DNA of 64,000 nucleotides from UBA10324 sp038326325 (GTDB lineage: Bacteria > Bacteroidota > Bacteroidia > Chitinophagales > UBA10324). The position numbers and the translations under genes were made by a program. Below the pieces are notes generated by a model that was not told where the DNA came from, did not search any database, and saw only the letters and a list, made by a program, of their open reading frames with translations. Shown piece by piece: positions 34,561 through 42,621 of the stretch (position 1 is the stretch's first letter; each line of letters begins with the position of its first letter). The DNA lies in NCBI GenBank assembly GCA_038326325.1, contig JBBQJW010000005.1:62001-126000 (forward strand), written 5' to 3'.

Positions 34561-35325
34561 ATGAAAACGAAAATATTTATTGCGCTCACTGCTTGTTTTC
34601 TTAGTGGTGTTTTGAGTTTTAAGAATACAGCCTCAAAGAAATCATCTCAAACTTTTGAACCTATTGCGGTGATAGAACTTTTTACTTCGCAAGGTTGCTC
34701 TAGTTGTCCACCCGCTGATGCGCTGCTCGCTCAAACTATCAGTGATTCAAAAAGTAACGGGAAGAAAATTTTCTCGCTATCATTTCATGTTGATTACTGG
34801 AATCGTTTAGGATGGGCTGACCCATTCAGCAATGAAAAATATTCACAGCGACAAAATGATTATGCTTCTGTATTGAATTTGCAATCTGTTTACACACCAC
34901 AAATGATTGTAAATGGATTGGAGGAATTTGTGGGTTCAAGCAAAAACGATTTGCAAATGGCGCTTAGTAAATCGCTTGCTTCAAACGCGGAAGTCAATTT
35001 CAAATCGCTGACTGTTACACTTCAGAACGAAACAATACCGCATCTTGATTTTTCATTAGAAGGAAATTATGAGGGATGCAAAATAAATTTCGCGTTGGTA
35101 TCGCTCAGCGAAACCACTTCAATCAGAAAAGGAGAAAACGGAGGGCGAACTCTAACAAATAAAAATGTGGTTCGTCAGTTTATATCCATTCCGTCAGTCG
35201 CAAGCGGAGAATTAGATTTTCAATCTGATAATCTACCTGCTGAAAACAATATGTCAATCATTGCTTTTGTTCAGCGCGACAGCGACAAAAGAATTATTGG
35301 TGCCGCATTAACTCAGATGAAATAA
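34561..35325 (+). CDS. DUF1223 thioredoxin-like exported protein
   Basis: The 254-residue protein has an N-terminal hydrophobic signal. The DUF1223 signature follows: IAVIELFTSQGCSSCPPADALLAQ (Cys46 and Cys49, CxxC), FHVDYWNRLGWADPFSNEKYSQRQNDYA, and VYTPQMIVNGLEEFVGS. The fold is thioredoxin-like, so a periplasmic redox role is plausible, but no substrate is known. The C-terminal half is a beta domain typical of the family. Its promoter region (34340-34560) is shared head-to-head with the fasciclin gene; no ECF-type motif faces this gene. Confidence 0.88.
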   Translation: MKTKIFIALTACFLSGVLSFKNTASKKSSQTFEPIAVIELFTSQGCSSCPPADALLAQTISDSKSNGKKIFSLSFHVDYWNRLGWADPFSNEKYSQRQNDYASVLNLQSVYTPQMIVNGLEEFVGSSKNDLQMALSKSLASNAEVNFKSLTVTLQNETIPHLDFSLEGNYEGCKINFALVSLSETTSIRKGENGGRTLTNKNVVRQFISIPSVASGELDFQSDNLPAENNMSIIAFVQRDSDKRIIGAALTQMK

Positions 35326-35419
35326 TCTTTACTGCAAGGCACTTACCTAACTCATTATATTTAGTTTGCGATCCGTTTTTTTAGTGCCTGTCTGGTATTC
35401 TTAATTGGGAAATATTTTC

Positions 35420-36217
35420 TTAAATAGAAATTTTTCCCATGGCCACCATCTGGTCAACATGAGGTGTAGGACTGCCGCCATATTTTTCAATTGTGATAGC
35501 AAATAATTCTGCGTCAGCAGCAGGTTTTAGATTTAACATTCCTGCAATAGGACTAAATGCACCTGCATCAAGTACAGTAGTTCCTTTCAATGCCCACAAT
35601 TGATATTGTAAGCTATCAGGCAACTGAGGAAGATTTCCCGGATCGAGCATAATATGCTTGCTATCCATATCATAATAAACCAGCACTTGCATGCCTGGAT
35701 GTTTTTCGGTACCACTCAGTTTTACTTTCATGGTGTTCATTCCGTTTATCATATCCATCGCTTCCTTCATCTGCTCTTGATTCGCAAGTACCACACTCAT
35801 ATTATTATTGAGTGTGTCGTATTGATTTTTCAAACCTGCCAACTCTGTTTTTGTAGAATTAAATTTTCCGGCAAAATAAAATGCTGCAAAACTGCTCAGA
35901 AGCAAAAGTGCAACAGAAGCGGCGACAGCGTATTGATAAAAATTAGAATTACTATTATTATTTCGGGTGATAGGAATTACTTTCTTTTCGCCGAGCGATT
36001 TAATTTCATTCAACACACGGTCGCGCACATGAGCAGGAGGAGTAACAGATTGAGCAGTATTGAATTTCTCCAATGTCACCTGTATCGCTTCATACTCGGT
36101 GGCAACTTCAGGATATTCTTGAATCATTTGCTCGGCTTCGGTTTGCTCTCTTCCGCAGAGAGCGCCCGTTGCGTGCAATTCCAACATTCCTGATTCTATG
36201 TACTCTTTTGCTTTCAC
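35420..36217 (-). CDS. RskA-like transmembrane anti-sigma factor
   Basis: The 265-residue protein has an N-terminal cytoplasmic anti-sigma domain (~1-75: YIESGMLELHATGALCGREQTEAEQMI). One TM helix is at ~95-115 (YAVAASVALLLLSSFAAFYFAG), and a short coiled segment follows. The periplasmic RskA C-terminal domain is at ~165-265 (MQVLVYYDMDSKHIMLDPGNLPQLPDSLQYQLWAL, AGAFSPIAGM, FAITIEKYGGSPTP). Such proteins hold their ECF sigma factor at the membrane and release it after regulated proteolysis. The start overlaps the upstream sigma gene by 4 nt, which supports partnership. The proposed targets are the units with the CTCGTA promoters between 23 and 34 kb (inference). Confidence 0.92.
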   Translation of the reverse strand: MKAKEYIESGMLELHATGALCGREQTEAEQMIQEYPEVATEYEAIQVTLEKFNTAQSVTPPAHVRDRVLNEIKSLGEKKVIPITRNNNSNSNFYQYAVAASVALLLLSSFAAFYFAGKFNSTKTELAGLKNQYDTLNNNMSVVLANQEQMKEAMDMINGMNTMKVKLSGTEKHPGMQVLVYYDMDSKHIMLDPGNLPQLPDSLQYQLWALKGTTVLDAGAFSPIAGMLNLKPAADAELFAITIEKYGGSPTPHVDQMVAMGKISI

Positions 36218-36753
36218 TTTAATTCTTGTCTTAATTCTATGATTGCGTTTCTCATTCTTGTTTTCACTGTTCCTAATGGTATTCCCAATTCTTCAGCGGT
36301 TTCTGCCTGTGTGTATCCATTGAAATACACGAGATCGAGAATCTCACTGAACTCCGGTTTCATTTTCTGAACCAACTGCTTCAGCCCGATGTGTTCAGGT
36401 TTAAAGGTCGTTTGATTATTTCGGTTCACAAGACTTACGGAAGTTTCGATGTCAAGGTTTTTGCTATCCTGTTTAAAATGTTTTGAGCGCAGTTTATCAA
36501 TCGCCATGTTACGCGCTAGATTTATCATCCAGGTAAACAATCTTCCCTTCGATGCGTCGTACATCGAAAAATTTTTCCAGATTTTAACGAACGATTCCTG
36601 TAAAACATCGGCGGCGGCTTCTTCATCTTCAATCATTCTTACAATAACACCATATACTGCCGCGCTATAATTATCATACAGATAAGTAAATGACGATTGC
36701 TCTCCGGTGCGGAGCAATTCAATCAATTCTTCTTCTGAAATTTTTCTATTCAT
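36214..36753 (-). CDS. ECF RNA polymerase sigma factor, SigK-like
   Basis: The 179-residue protein has region 2 at ~10-95 (YDNYSAAVYGVIVRMIEDEEAAADVLQESFVKIWKNFSMYDASKGRLFTWMINLARNMAIDKLRSK). Region 4 is at ~118-175 (ILDLVYFNGYTQAETAEELGIPLGTVKTRMRNAI). The -10-recognition segment and the helix-turn-helix for the -35 are intact. It is coupled with the RskA-like gene by a 4-nt overlap. The pairing with an RskA-type anti-sigma and a nearby fasciclin gene resembles mycobacterial SigK (family knowledge). No copy of the CTCGTA promoter precedes the gene itself, so autoregulation is not evident. Confidence 0.93.
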   Translation of the reverse strand: MNRKISEEELIELLRTGEQSSFTYLYDNYSAAVYGVIVRMIEDEEAAADVLQESFVKIWKNFSMYDASKGRLFTWMINLARNMAIDKLRSKHFKQDSKNLDIETSVSLVNRNNQTTFKPEHIGLKQLVQKMKPEFSEILDLVYFNGYTQAETAEELGIPLGTVKTRMRNAIIELRQELK

Positions 36754-36892
36754 ATAGCCTTAAATATTTCGGCGGGCGCAAGATATACTTTCTGTTTTGT
36801 TCTGGTAGAATTTGCTGAGAAAGATTTACAGATTAAAAAATCATTAATCATTATTAAGTTGCAGCCATAATCGTTGAAAAAAAATGATTTGA

Positions 36893-38431
36893 ATGCCATT
36901 ACTCGGTTCACTCATTAAAAGATTTATTAAAGCCCGCTCATTAGTTAAACTGCGCCGCAACTCGCCTGTTACAAAGCAGCGTCGTGTGTTAAATAAATTG
37001 TTACGCAAAGCGGAGTTCACCGAATTTGGGAAACATTTTCATTTCACGAAACTGATTTCTTCAGATAATATTATTGAATCGTTTCGCTCGACCGTTACAC
37101 CCTACAACTACGAAACCATTTATAAAGAATGGTGGCATCGCATGATGGATGAAGAAGAAAATGTTTGCTGGCCCGGCAAAACGAAGTACTTCGCTCTCAG
37201 CAGCGGCACATCGGGTTCAGCAAGCAAGCACATACCCGTTACACGCGAAATGATAAAAGCGATTCAGCGCGGAAGCATTCGTCAGATTCTATCGCTTGCG
37301 AATTATGATTTAGAGGCGGATACTTTCGAGAAAGGAATTTTAATGTTGGGCGGAAGCACTAAGCTTAATCGCAAGGGGAGATATTTTGAAGGTGACCTGA
37401 GTGGAATAAGCGCAGCAAAATTGCCATTCTGGTTTCAACATTTTTATAAGCCCGGAAAAAGGATTTCAGAAGAACAGGACTGGGAAAAGAAGTTAGACGA
37501 GATAACTGAACTCGCGCCGCAATGGGATGTGGCATTCGTTGTTGGTGTGCCTGCGTGGATTCAGATTATGATTGAACGAATTATTGCGCGACACAAATTG
37601 AAAACCATTCACGATGTATGGCCCAATTTAATTTGCTATGTGCATGGCGGTGTTTCATTTGAGCCATATCGCAAGTCGTTCGAAAAATTATTTGCACGAC
37701 CGATTAGTTATGTTGACACTTATCTCGCGTCGGAAGGATTCATAGCTTTTCAAACCGACCCACATAAAAAAGCAATGAAGTTGCTCACCGACAATGGAAT
37801 ATTCTTTGAGTTTGTTCCATTCGATGAACGCAATTTTGATTCGAACGGCGATTTGTTGCCAATCGCAAAACCGTTACACATTGGTGAAGTTTTAGAAAAT
37901 ACTCCCTATGCCTTATTGCTTTCAACCTGTGCCGGAGCATGGAGATATCTGATTGGTGATGTAATCAAATTCACTTCGCTCAACGAAGCGGAGATTGTGA
38001 TAGTTGGTCGAACAAAACATTACCTGAGTTTATGCGGTGAACATTTATCTATCGACAATATGAATAAGGCCATTGAAATGAGTTCCGAAAAATTCAATGT
38101 TTCCATTCGTGAATTTTGTGTAGCCGGAATTCCCTATGCAACTATGTTCGCGCATCACTGGTATGTTGCGTGCGATGAAAAAATAAATGCAAATGATTTT
38201 AAAGAAGCACTCGATGCGAATTTGAAAAAAGTAAACGATGATTATGCAGTAGAAAGAATTGCTGCCTTGAAAGATGTGAAAGTCGATTTAATTCCTACAC
38301 AATTATTTTATAAGTGGATGGAACAGCATCATAAAATGGGCGGACAAAATAAATTTCCACGCGTGATGAAGGGCGCCCAATATGAAGATTGGAAATCGTT
38401 TGTTGAAGCTGAAATGAAAACCGTGAAGTAA
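36893..38431 (+). CDS. GH3-family acyl-adenylate/amidosynthetase-like protein
   Basis: The 512-residue protein matches bacterial GH3 proteins. The ATP-binding motif is FALSSGTSGSASKHIPVT (~98-115). It then has YVDTYLASEGFIAFQ, TCAGAWRYLIGDVIKF, and IVIVGRTKHYLSLCGEHLS. Plant homologues conjugate amino acids to acyl acids via an adenylate; bacterial substrates are mostly unknown. Length and motifs are complete, so it should be active. It is 2 nt from the downstream LysE gene, suggesting one operon. Three CGTTACA variants of the dispersed motif occur in it. Confidence 0.88.
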   Translation: MPLLGSLIKRFIKARSLVKLRRNSPVTKQRRVLNKLLRKAEFTEFGKHFHFTKLISSDNIIESFRSTVTPYNYETIYKEWWHRMMDEEENVCWPGKTKYFALSSGTSGSASKHIPVTREMIKAIQRGSIRQILSLANYDLEADTFEKGILMLGGSTKLNRKGRYFEGDLSGISAAKLPFWFQHFYKPGKRISEEQDWEKKLDEITELAPQWDVAFVVGVPAWIQIMIERIIARHKLKTIHDVWPNLICYVHGGVSFEPYRKSFEKLFARPISYVDTYLASEGFIAFQTDPHKKAMKLLTDNGIFFEFVPFDERNFDSNGDLLPIAKPLHIGEVLENTPYALLLSTCAGAWRYLIGDVIKFTSLNEAEIVIVGRTKHYLSLCGEHLSIDNMNKAIEMSSEKFNVSIREFCVAGIPYATMFAHHWYVACDEKINANDFKEALDANLKKVNDDYAVERIAALKDVKVDLIPTQLFYKWMEQHHKMGGQNKFPRVMKGAQYEDWKSFVEAEMKTVK

Positions 38432-38433
38432 AT

Positions 38434-39072
38434 ATGATTTCAGGTATTCAGGCATTTTATCATGGACTATTGCTTGGATTGGTTTTTCTTGTTTCGTTCG
38501 GGCCTATCTTTTTTGCAATTATAGAAACCAGTATCAATCGCGGTTTCTGGGCAGCTGCAAGTATTGCACTTGGCGCAATGTTATCTGATGCGAGTTACAT
38601 TATGCTTTCGTTTCTTGGTGTAACAGCTTTTCTTGAAAGCCCTGATATTAAATTTGGAATTGGAATTATTGGAGGAATTGTATTGATAATAATTGGTGCA
38701 TTTACATTTATAAAAAAACCAAAAATTGAAAGAGTGCAGCTTGTCGTACCAAATGGATTCGGCTATGTGAGTTACGGAGCTAAAGGTTTTTTGATTAACA
38801 CACTCAACCCGTTTGTATTTATTTTCTGGTTGAGTTCAATGAGTATTGTTTCAGTCGAATATCCCGATTCGCGACCTGACCGTTTAATATTTTTTGCAGG
38901 AACCATCTTTGTCATTTTTTCTTCTGACTTATTAAAAGCATTTGTCGCCAACAAAATAAAATTGTTGCTCAACGAAAAATTAATGACCTGGTTCAACCGC
39001 ATTGCAGGAAGTGTAATGATTTATTTTGGTGTAGAATTAATGTGGAAGGTTTTTCACGGGAAAGGATTTTGA
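38434..39072 (+). CDS. LysE/RhtB-family exporter
   Basis: The 212-residue membrane protein has about six TM helices. The family opening is FYHGLLLGLVFLVSFGPIFFAIIETSINRGFWAAASIALGAMLSDASYI, and NTLNPFVFIFWLSS sits at the conserved LNPKA-like position. LysE members export amino acids or related metabolites; the substrate here is unknown. It begins 2 nt after the GH3 stop. Co-expression with an amidosynthetase-like enzyme may point to export of an amino-acid-related product (inference). Confidence 0.87.
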   Translation: MISGIQAFYHGLLLGLVFLVSFGPIFFAIIETSINRGFWAAASIALGAMLSDASYIMLSFLGVTAFLESPDIKFGIGIIGGIVLIIIGAFTFIKKPKIERVQLVVPNGFGYVSYGAKGFLINTLNPFVFIFWLSSMSIVSVEYPDSRPDRLIFFAGTIFVIFSSDLLKAFVANKIKLLLNEKLMTWFNRIAGSVMIYFGVELMWKVFHGKGF

Positions 39073-39079
39073 AAATTAT

Positions 39080-39092
39080 AACTGTTACAGTT
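39080..39092. repeat. Intergenic copy of the dispersed palindrome, AACTGTTACAGTT
   Basis: This is a perfect 13-bp odd palindrome centred on one T, between LysE and the acyltransferase. Another copy (39133-39139) lies 40 nt downstream, just before the acyltransferase start. The flank TTCTTTAAAA is shared with the coding copy at 39646-39664. Confidence 0.8.
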
Positions 39093-39144
39093 CTTTAAAA
39101 TATAAATATAGAATAGCAACAAACAATTAAAGTGTTACAGCACA

Positions 39145-40260
39145 TTGAACGCCCAAAATAAAATTTTCTTTCCCAATCTTGATGCACTTCGGTTCTTTGC
39201 ATTCTTCACTGTGTTTTTATCACATGTGCTGTTAATTCATTTCCCTGCAACGGCTGAGTTTGGTTATGCAAATTTTATTCGCAATCAAGCTCAAACAGGA
39301 GTGCTTGGCGTGAATTTCTTTTTTGTACTCTCCGGTTTTCTCATCACTTATCTGTTATTAAAAGAAAAAAATGAAAAAGGTGAATTCAGTATTTCAAAAT
39401 TTTACATCAGACGAATTCTCAGAATATGGCCACTGTATTTTGCGATTGTGCTTTTTTCATTTGTAGTTCTTCCATTAGTTATGCCATTGCTAAATAAAGT
39501 ATTTATTGAAACAAGCCTTGCAATTTTCTATTTCACCTTCACTGTCAATTTTGCTTTCATCATTGGCTACTATCCGCATTCATCGTTGCTGGCGATGTTG
39601 TGGAGTATTTCAGTTGAGGAGCAATTTTATTTTTTCTGGCCTTGGCTGTTACAGTTCTTTAAAAATAATATCTTCATTTTGCTCATGCTGATAATTGTTG
39701 TTACACTGATTTCACGATTTCTATTGCTTCCACATTCAAAGTCTTTATATTTTAATTCACTATGTATAATAAGCGATTTCGGCATGGGAGGATTGATTTC
39801 CTTTCTTTCTTTAAAATATCCTGAAAGGTTTATCCGGCTGGTCTCTGTTTCCAAAACTGTTACACTCATATTTTATTTTTCGATTGCGGTTATCTTTTTC
39901 TTTTACGAAAAAATATTTACCGGAAGTTTTATGATTTGGATAGAGCGACCTGTGCTTGGAATATTATTCGGGCTAATCATCATTGATCAATGTTTCAATG
40001 CAAAACGAATTTTTAATGCAGGAAAATTTTCCATCATTAATTACTTCGGAAAAATTTCGTTCGGGCTTTACTGTTATCACCCACTCGGAATTATTCTGGC
40101 GAAAGATTTACTCGTTCATTTTCATTGTATGAATTCTGCTGTTGAGTGCTTTGTTTTATTTCCTCTAATTTCATTTTCTCTAACAGTTTTAATTGCTTCA
40201 ATCAGCTACAACACCTTGGAAAAATATTTTCTCCGCAAAAAAATAATGTTCGCTTCATAA
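39145..40260 (+). CDS. OafA-like acyltransferase 3 family membrane protein
   Basis: The 371-residue protein has about ten TM helices. The acyltransferase-3 landmarks are NLDALRFFAFFTVFLSHV (catalytic-type His), GVNFFFVLSGFLITYLLL, FYIRRILRIWPLYF (R-x10-type basic motif) and WSISVEEQFYFFWPWLL. Family members O-acetylate cell-surface sugars or peptidoglycan. The start is TTG 39145; no ATG is available near the conserved N-terminus. It has no fused SGNH domain. Three TGTTACA copies occur in the gene, one encoding Leu-Leu-Gln. Confidence 0.9.
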   Translation: MNAQNKIFFPNLDALRFFAFFTVFLSHVLLIHFPATAEFGYANFIRNQAQTGVLGVNFFFVLSGFLITYLLLKEKNEKGEFSISKFYIRRILRIWPLYFAIVLFSFVVLPLVMPLLNKVFIETSLAIFYFTFTVNFAFIIGYYPHSSLLAMLWSISVEEQFYFFWPWLLQFFKNNIFILLMLIIVVTLISRFLLLPHSKSLYFNSLCIISDFGMGGLISFLSLKYPERFIRLVSVSKTVTLIFYFSIAVIFFFYEKIFTGSFMIWIERPVLGILFGLIIIDQCFNAKRIFNAGKFSIINYFGKISFGLYCYHPLGIILAKDLLVHFHCMNSAVECFVLFPLISFSLTVLIASISYNTLEKYFLRKKIMFAS

Positions 40261-40320
40261 AAATCATCAATGATATTATTGAGTTCCGTCTATTTTTACA
40301 CTCCCAAATAAAAAAACACA

Positions 40321-41277
40321 ATGAATTTTATTCCTGTTATTGACCTGTCAGATTTTTCAAATGATAAACCTGAAAAAAAATTAGCTTTCATAAAATCAAT
40401 CGGCGATGCATATCGCGAAGTTGGTTTTGTATCTGTAAAAAATCACGGAATTACTGATGCACTCATTGAAGATTTATATCGCGAGGTAAAAGCATTTTTC
40501 AGTTTGCCTGAAGAAATAAAACGCAAATATGAAAAAGCAGAACTCGCAGGTCAGCGCGGTTATACTTCGTTCGGAAAAGAACATGCGAAAGGAAGTGAGA
40601 AGGCAGACTTAAAAGAGTTCTGGCAATTTGGTCAGACGGTAATTGACAACGACCCGATTCGCGCCGAGTATCCTGATAATATTTGGGTGGATGAGTTGCC
40701 CGGGTTTAATGAAGCAGGTATTCACTCTTATCGCAGTTTTGAAAATTGCGGACGACAATTGCTTCGAGCAATTGCGCTCTATTTAAAATTACCTGATAAT
40801 TATTTCGACGAAAAAATTCATAACGGCAACAGCATTCTTCGCGCAATTCATTATCCTCCTATTAATGAAGACCCTGAAACAGCAGTCCGCGCCGAAGCAC
40901 ATGAAGATATTAATCTAATTACTTTATTAGTGGGGGCATCGGCAGAAGGTTTGCAGGTGCAGAAAAAAAATGGCGACTGGATTAATGCAACTGCGGCGCA
41001 AGGTCACATTATTGTAAATGTTGGTGATATGTTACAGCGACTAACAAATGATTATTTACGAAGCACGACGCATAGGGTGGTGAATCCGCCTCGCGAAATG
41101 TGGGGCACATCGCGTTACAGTATTCCTTTCTTTTTGCATCCGCGTTCTGAAATGAAATTAAATTGTTTGCCACAGTGTGTGAACTTCGACAACCCGAAAA
41201 AATATGACGACACCACCGCAGGCGAATATTTAAACGAGCGATTAATTGAAATCGGATTGAAGAAACCTACTGCCTGA
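40321..41277 (+). CDS. Fe(II)/2-oxoglutarate oxygenase, isopenicillin N synthase-like
   Basis: The 318-residue protein has the DIOX_N domain (IPVIDLSDF...GFVSVKNHGI) and the C-terminal jelly-roll core. The iron ligands are His194, Asp196 (AHEDINLITLL) and His251 (STTHRVV). Arg265 in RYSIPFF binds 2-oxoglutarate. All active-site residues are present. The length fits plant and bacterial IPNS/flavonol-synthase-like enzymes. Substrate cannot be inferred. It is 6 nt upstream of chrA, so probably co-transcribed with it. Confidence 0.9.
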   Translation: MNFIPVIDLSDFSNDKPEKKLAFIKSIGDAYREVGFVSVKNHGITDALIEDLYREVKAFFSLPEEIKRKYEKAELAGQRGYTSFGKEHAKGSEKADLKEFWQFGQTVIDNDPIRAEYPDNIWVDELPGFNEAGIHSYRSFENCGRQLLRAIALYLKLPDNYFDEKIHNGNSILRAIHYPPINEDPETAVRAEAHEDINLITLLVGASAEGLQVQKKNGDWINATAAQGHIIVNVGDMLQRLTNDYLRSTTHRVVNPPREMWGTSRYSIPFFLHPRSEMKLNCLPQCVNFDNPKKYDDTTAGEYLNERLIEIGLKKPTA

Positions 41278-41283
41278 TTTAGA

Positions 41284-42480
41284 ATGCTGAAGGGAAAAAA
41301 TTTACTTTTCCTCAAAGATACTTTCCTGTTAGGTGTAACAGCCTTCGGTGGACCGCAGGCGCACATTGCTATGATGTTACAGCAGTTTGTTCGCAAGCGT
41401 CATTATATAACCGAGGAAGAATTAATGGAAGCACTTGCTTTTTCATCCATGCTTCCGGGGCCGAGTTCAACGCAAACACTTCTTACAATTGCAATGAAGC
41501 GAGGCGGAACATGGCTAGCTTTACTTGCATTGTTAGTGTGGGTTTTGCCCGCTGCTATTTTAATGACTGCGCTCACACTTGCATTTACATTATTTGAAGC
41601 AAGAGATTTTTCTCTCGACTTTTTAATTTTTGTTCAGCCGATGGCTATCGGATTTATTTTATTCGCTGCTTATAAAATCGGAAAAACAGTCGTAAAAAAT
41701 ATTTATGGAATTTTAATTCTGTTGATTGCATTGTTTGCTTCCCTGTTTTTTAATTCGCCTTTAATATTTCCGATTGCATTATTTGCTGGTGGATTCATTA
41801 CCAATATTACCAATCATAATATTCTTCCTCCATTAAAAGTTCGACCGAAAATTGACTGGAAAAAATCTTCGTTCAATTTATTGCTGCTGATTTTAATTCT
41901 TACAGGCGCAGCAGTACTTGGAGCTGTTACACAACATCGTTCTGTAAAAATCATGGAAAATTTTTTACGATTCGGCTCAATCACATTTGGTGGAGGAAGT
42001 GTTTTAGTGCCCATGATGTTCGAACAGTTTGTAAGGCACCGGCATTATTTAACAGCGAACGAATTCATCAGTGGTTATGCATTGAATCAGGCAATACCGG
42101 GTCCCGCATTTGCATTCGCTACTTTCACAGGGGGAATGTCGTTAAAAGATTTTGGTTTGAATTACCAGTTACTCGGATGTTTTTTGGGAACGATTGGAAT
42201 TTTTCTTCCCGGCACTTTGATTTTATTTTTTACCTATCCATTGTGGGAATATTTAAAAAGTTATCGGTTCATACAGCGTTCGCTTGAAGGAATTAATGCA
42301 GCCGCAACAGGATTGGTTTTAGGAGCAGCTGTAACACTTTACATCAATATTGAATTTCATTTGATAAATATTTTTGTCATCATCGCCACTTCTTGCCTTT
42401 TATATTTCACAAAACTGCAGGCGCCGATTTTAGTTTTTCTTGGCTTGCTTGCAGGGTTTATTTATGCCCGTTTTGTCTGA
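41284..42480 (+). CDS. chrA: Chromate transporter (two-domain CHR)
   Basis: The 398-residue membrane protein is built of two homologous CHR halves. The first has FLLGVTAFGGPQAHIAMM...AFSSMLPGPSSTQTLL. The second has FLRFGSITFGGGSVLVPMM...YALNQAIPGPAFAFATF. FGG(P/G) and PGP motifs are characteristic. The family exports chromate by exchange; whether that is the physiological substrate here is unknown. It follows the oxygenase by 6 nt. Four TGTTACA/TGTAACA copies lie in it, in two reading phases. Confidence 0.92.
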   Translation: MLKGKNLLFLKDTFLLGVTAFGGPQAHIAMMLQQFVRKRHYITEEELMEALAFSSMLPGPSSTQTLLTIAMKRGGTWLALLALLVWVLPAAILMTALTLAFTLFEARDFSLDFLIFVQPMAIGFILFAAYKIGKTVVKNIYGILILLIALFASLFFNSPLIFPIALFAGGFITNITNHNILPPLKVRPKIDWKKSSFNLLLLILILTGAAVLGAVTQHRSVKIMENFLRFGSITFGGGSVLVPMMFEQFVRHRHYLTANEFISGYALNQAIPGPAFAFATFTGGMSLKDFGLNYQLLGCFLGTIGIFLPGTLILFFTYPLWEYLKSYRFIQRSLEGINAAATGLVLGAAVTLYINIEFHLINIFVIIATSCLLYFTKLQAPILVFLGLLAGFIYARFV

Positions 42481-42621
42481 ACTTTTTACCATTGGTAATT
42501 TATGTTTTGTTAAATTGTTAAGAAGTTTCTACCGATAATAAATATTGGTTTAGTTTAATGAATAAAAGAATTAGATTTGAAAGTCTTCATTCAAAATTTT
42601 AAATTACTAAATTAAATTTCT

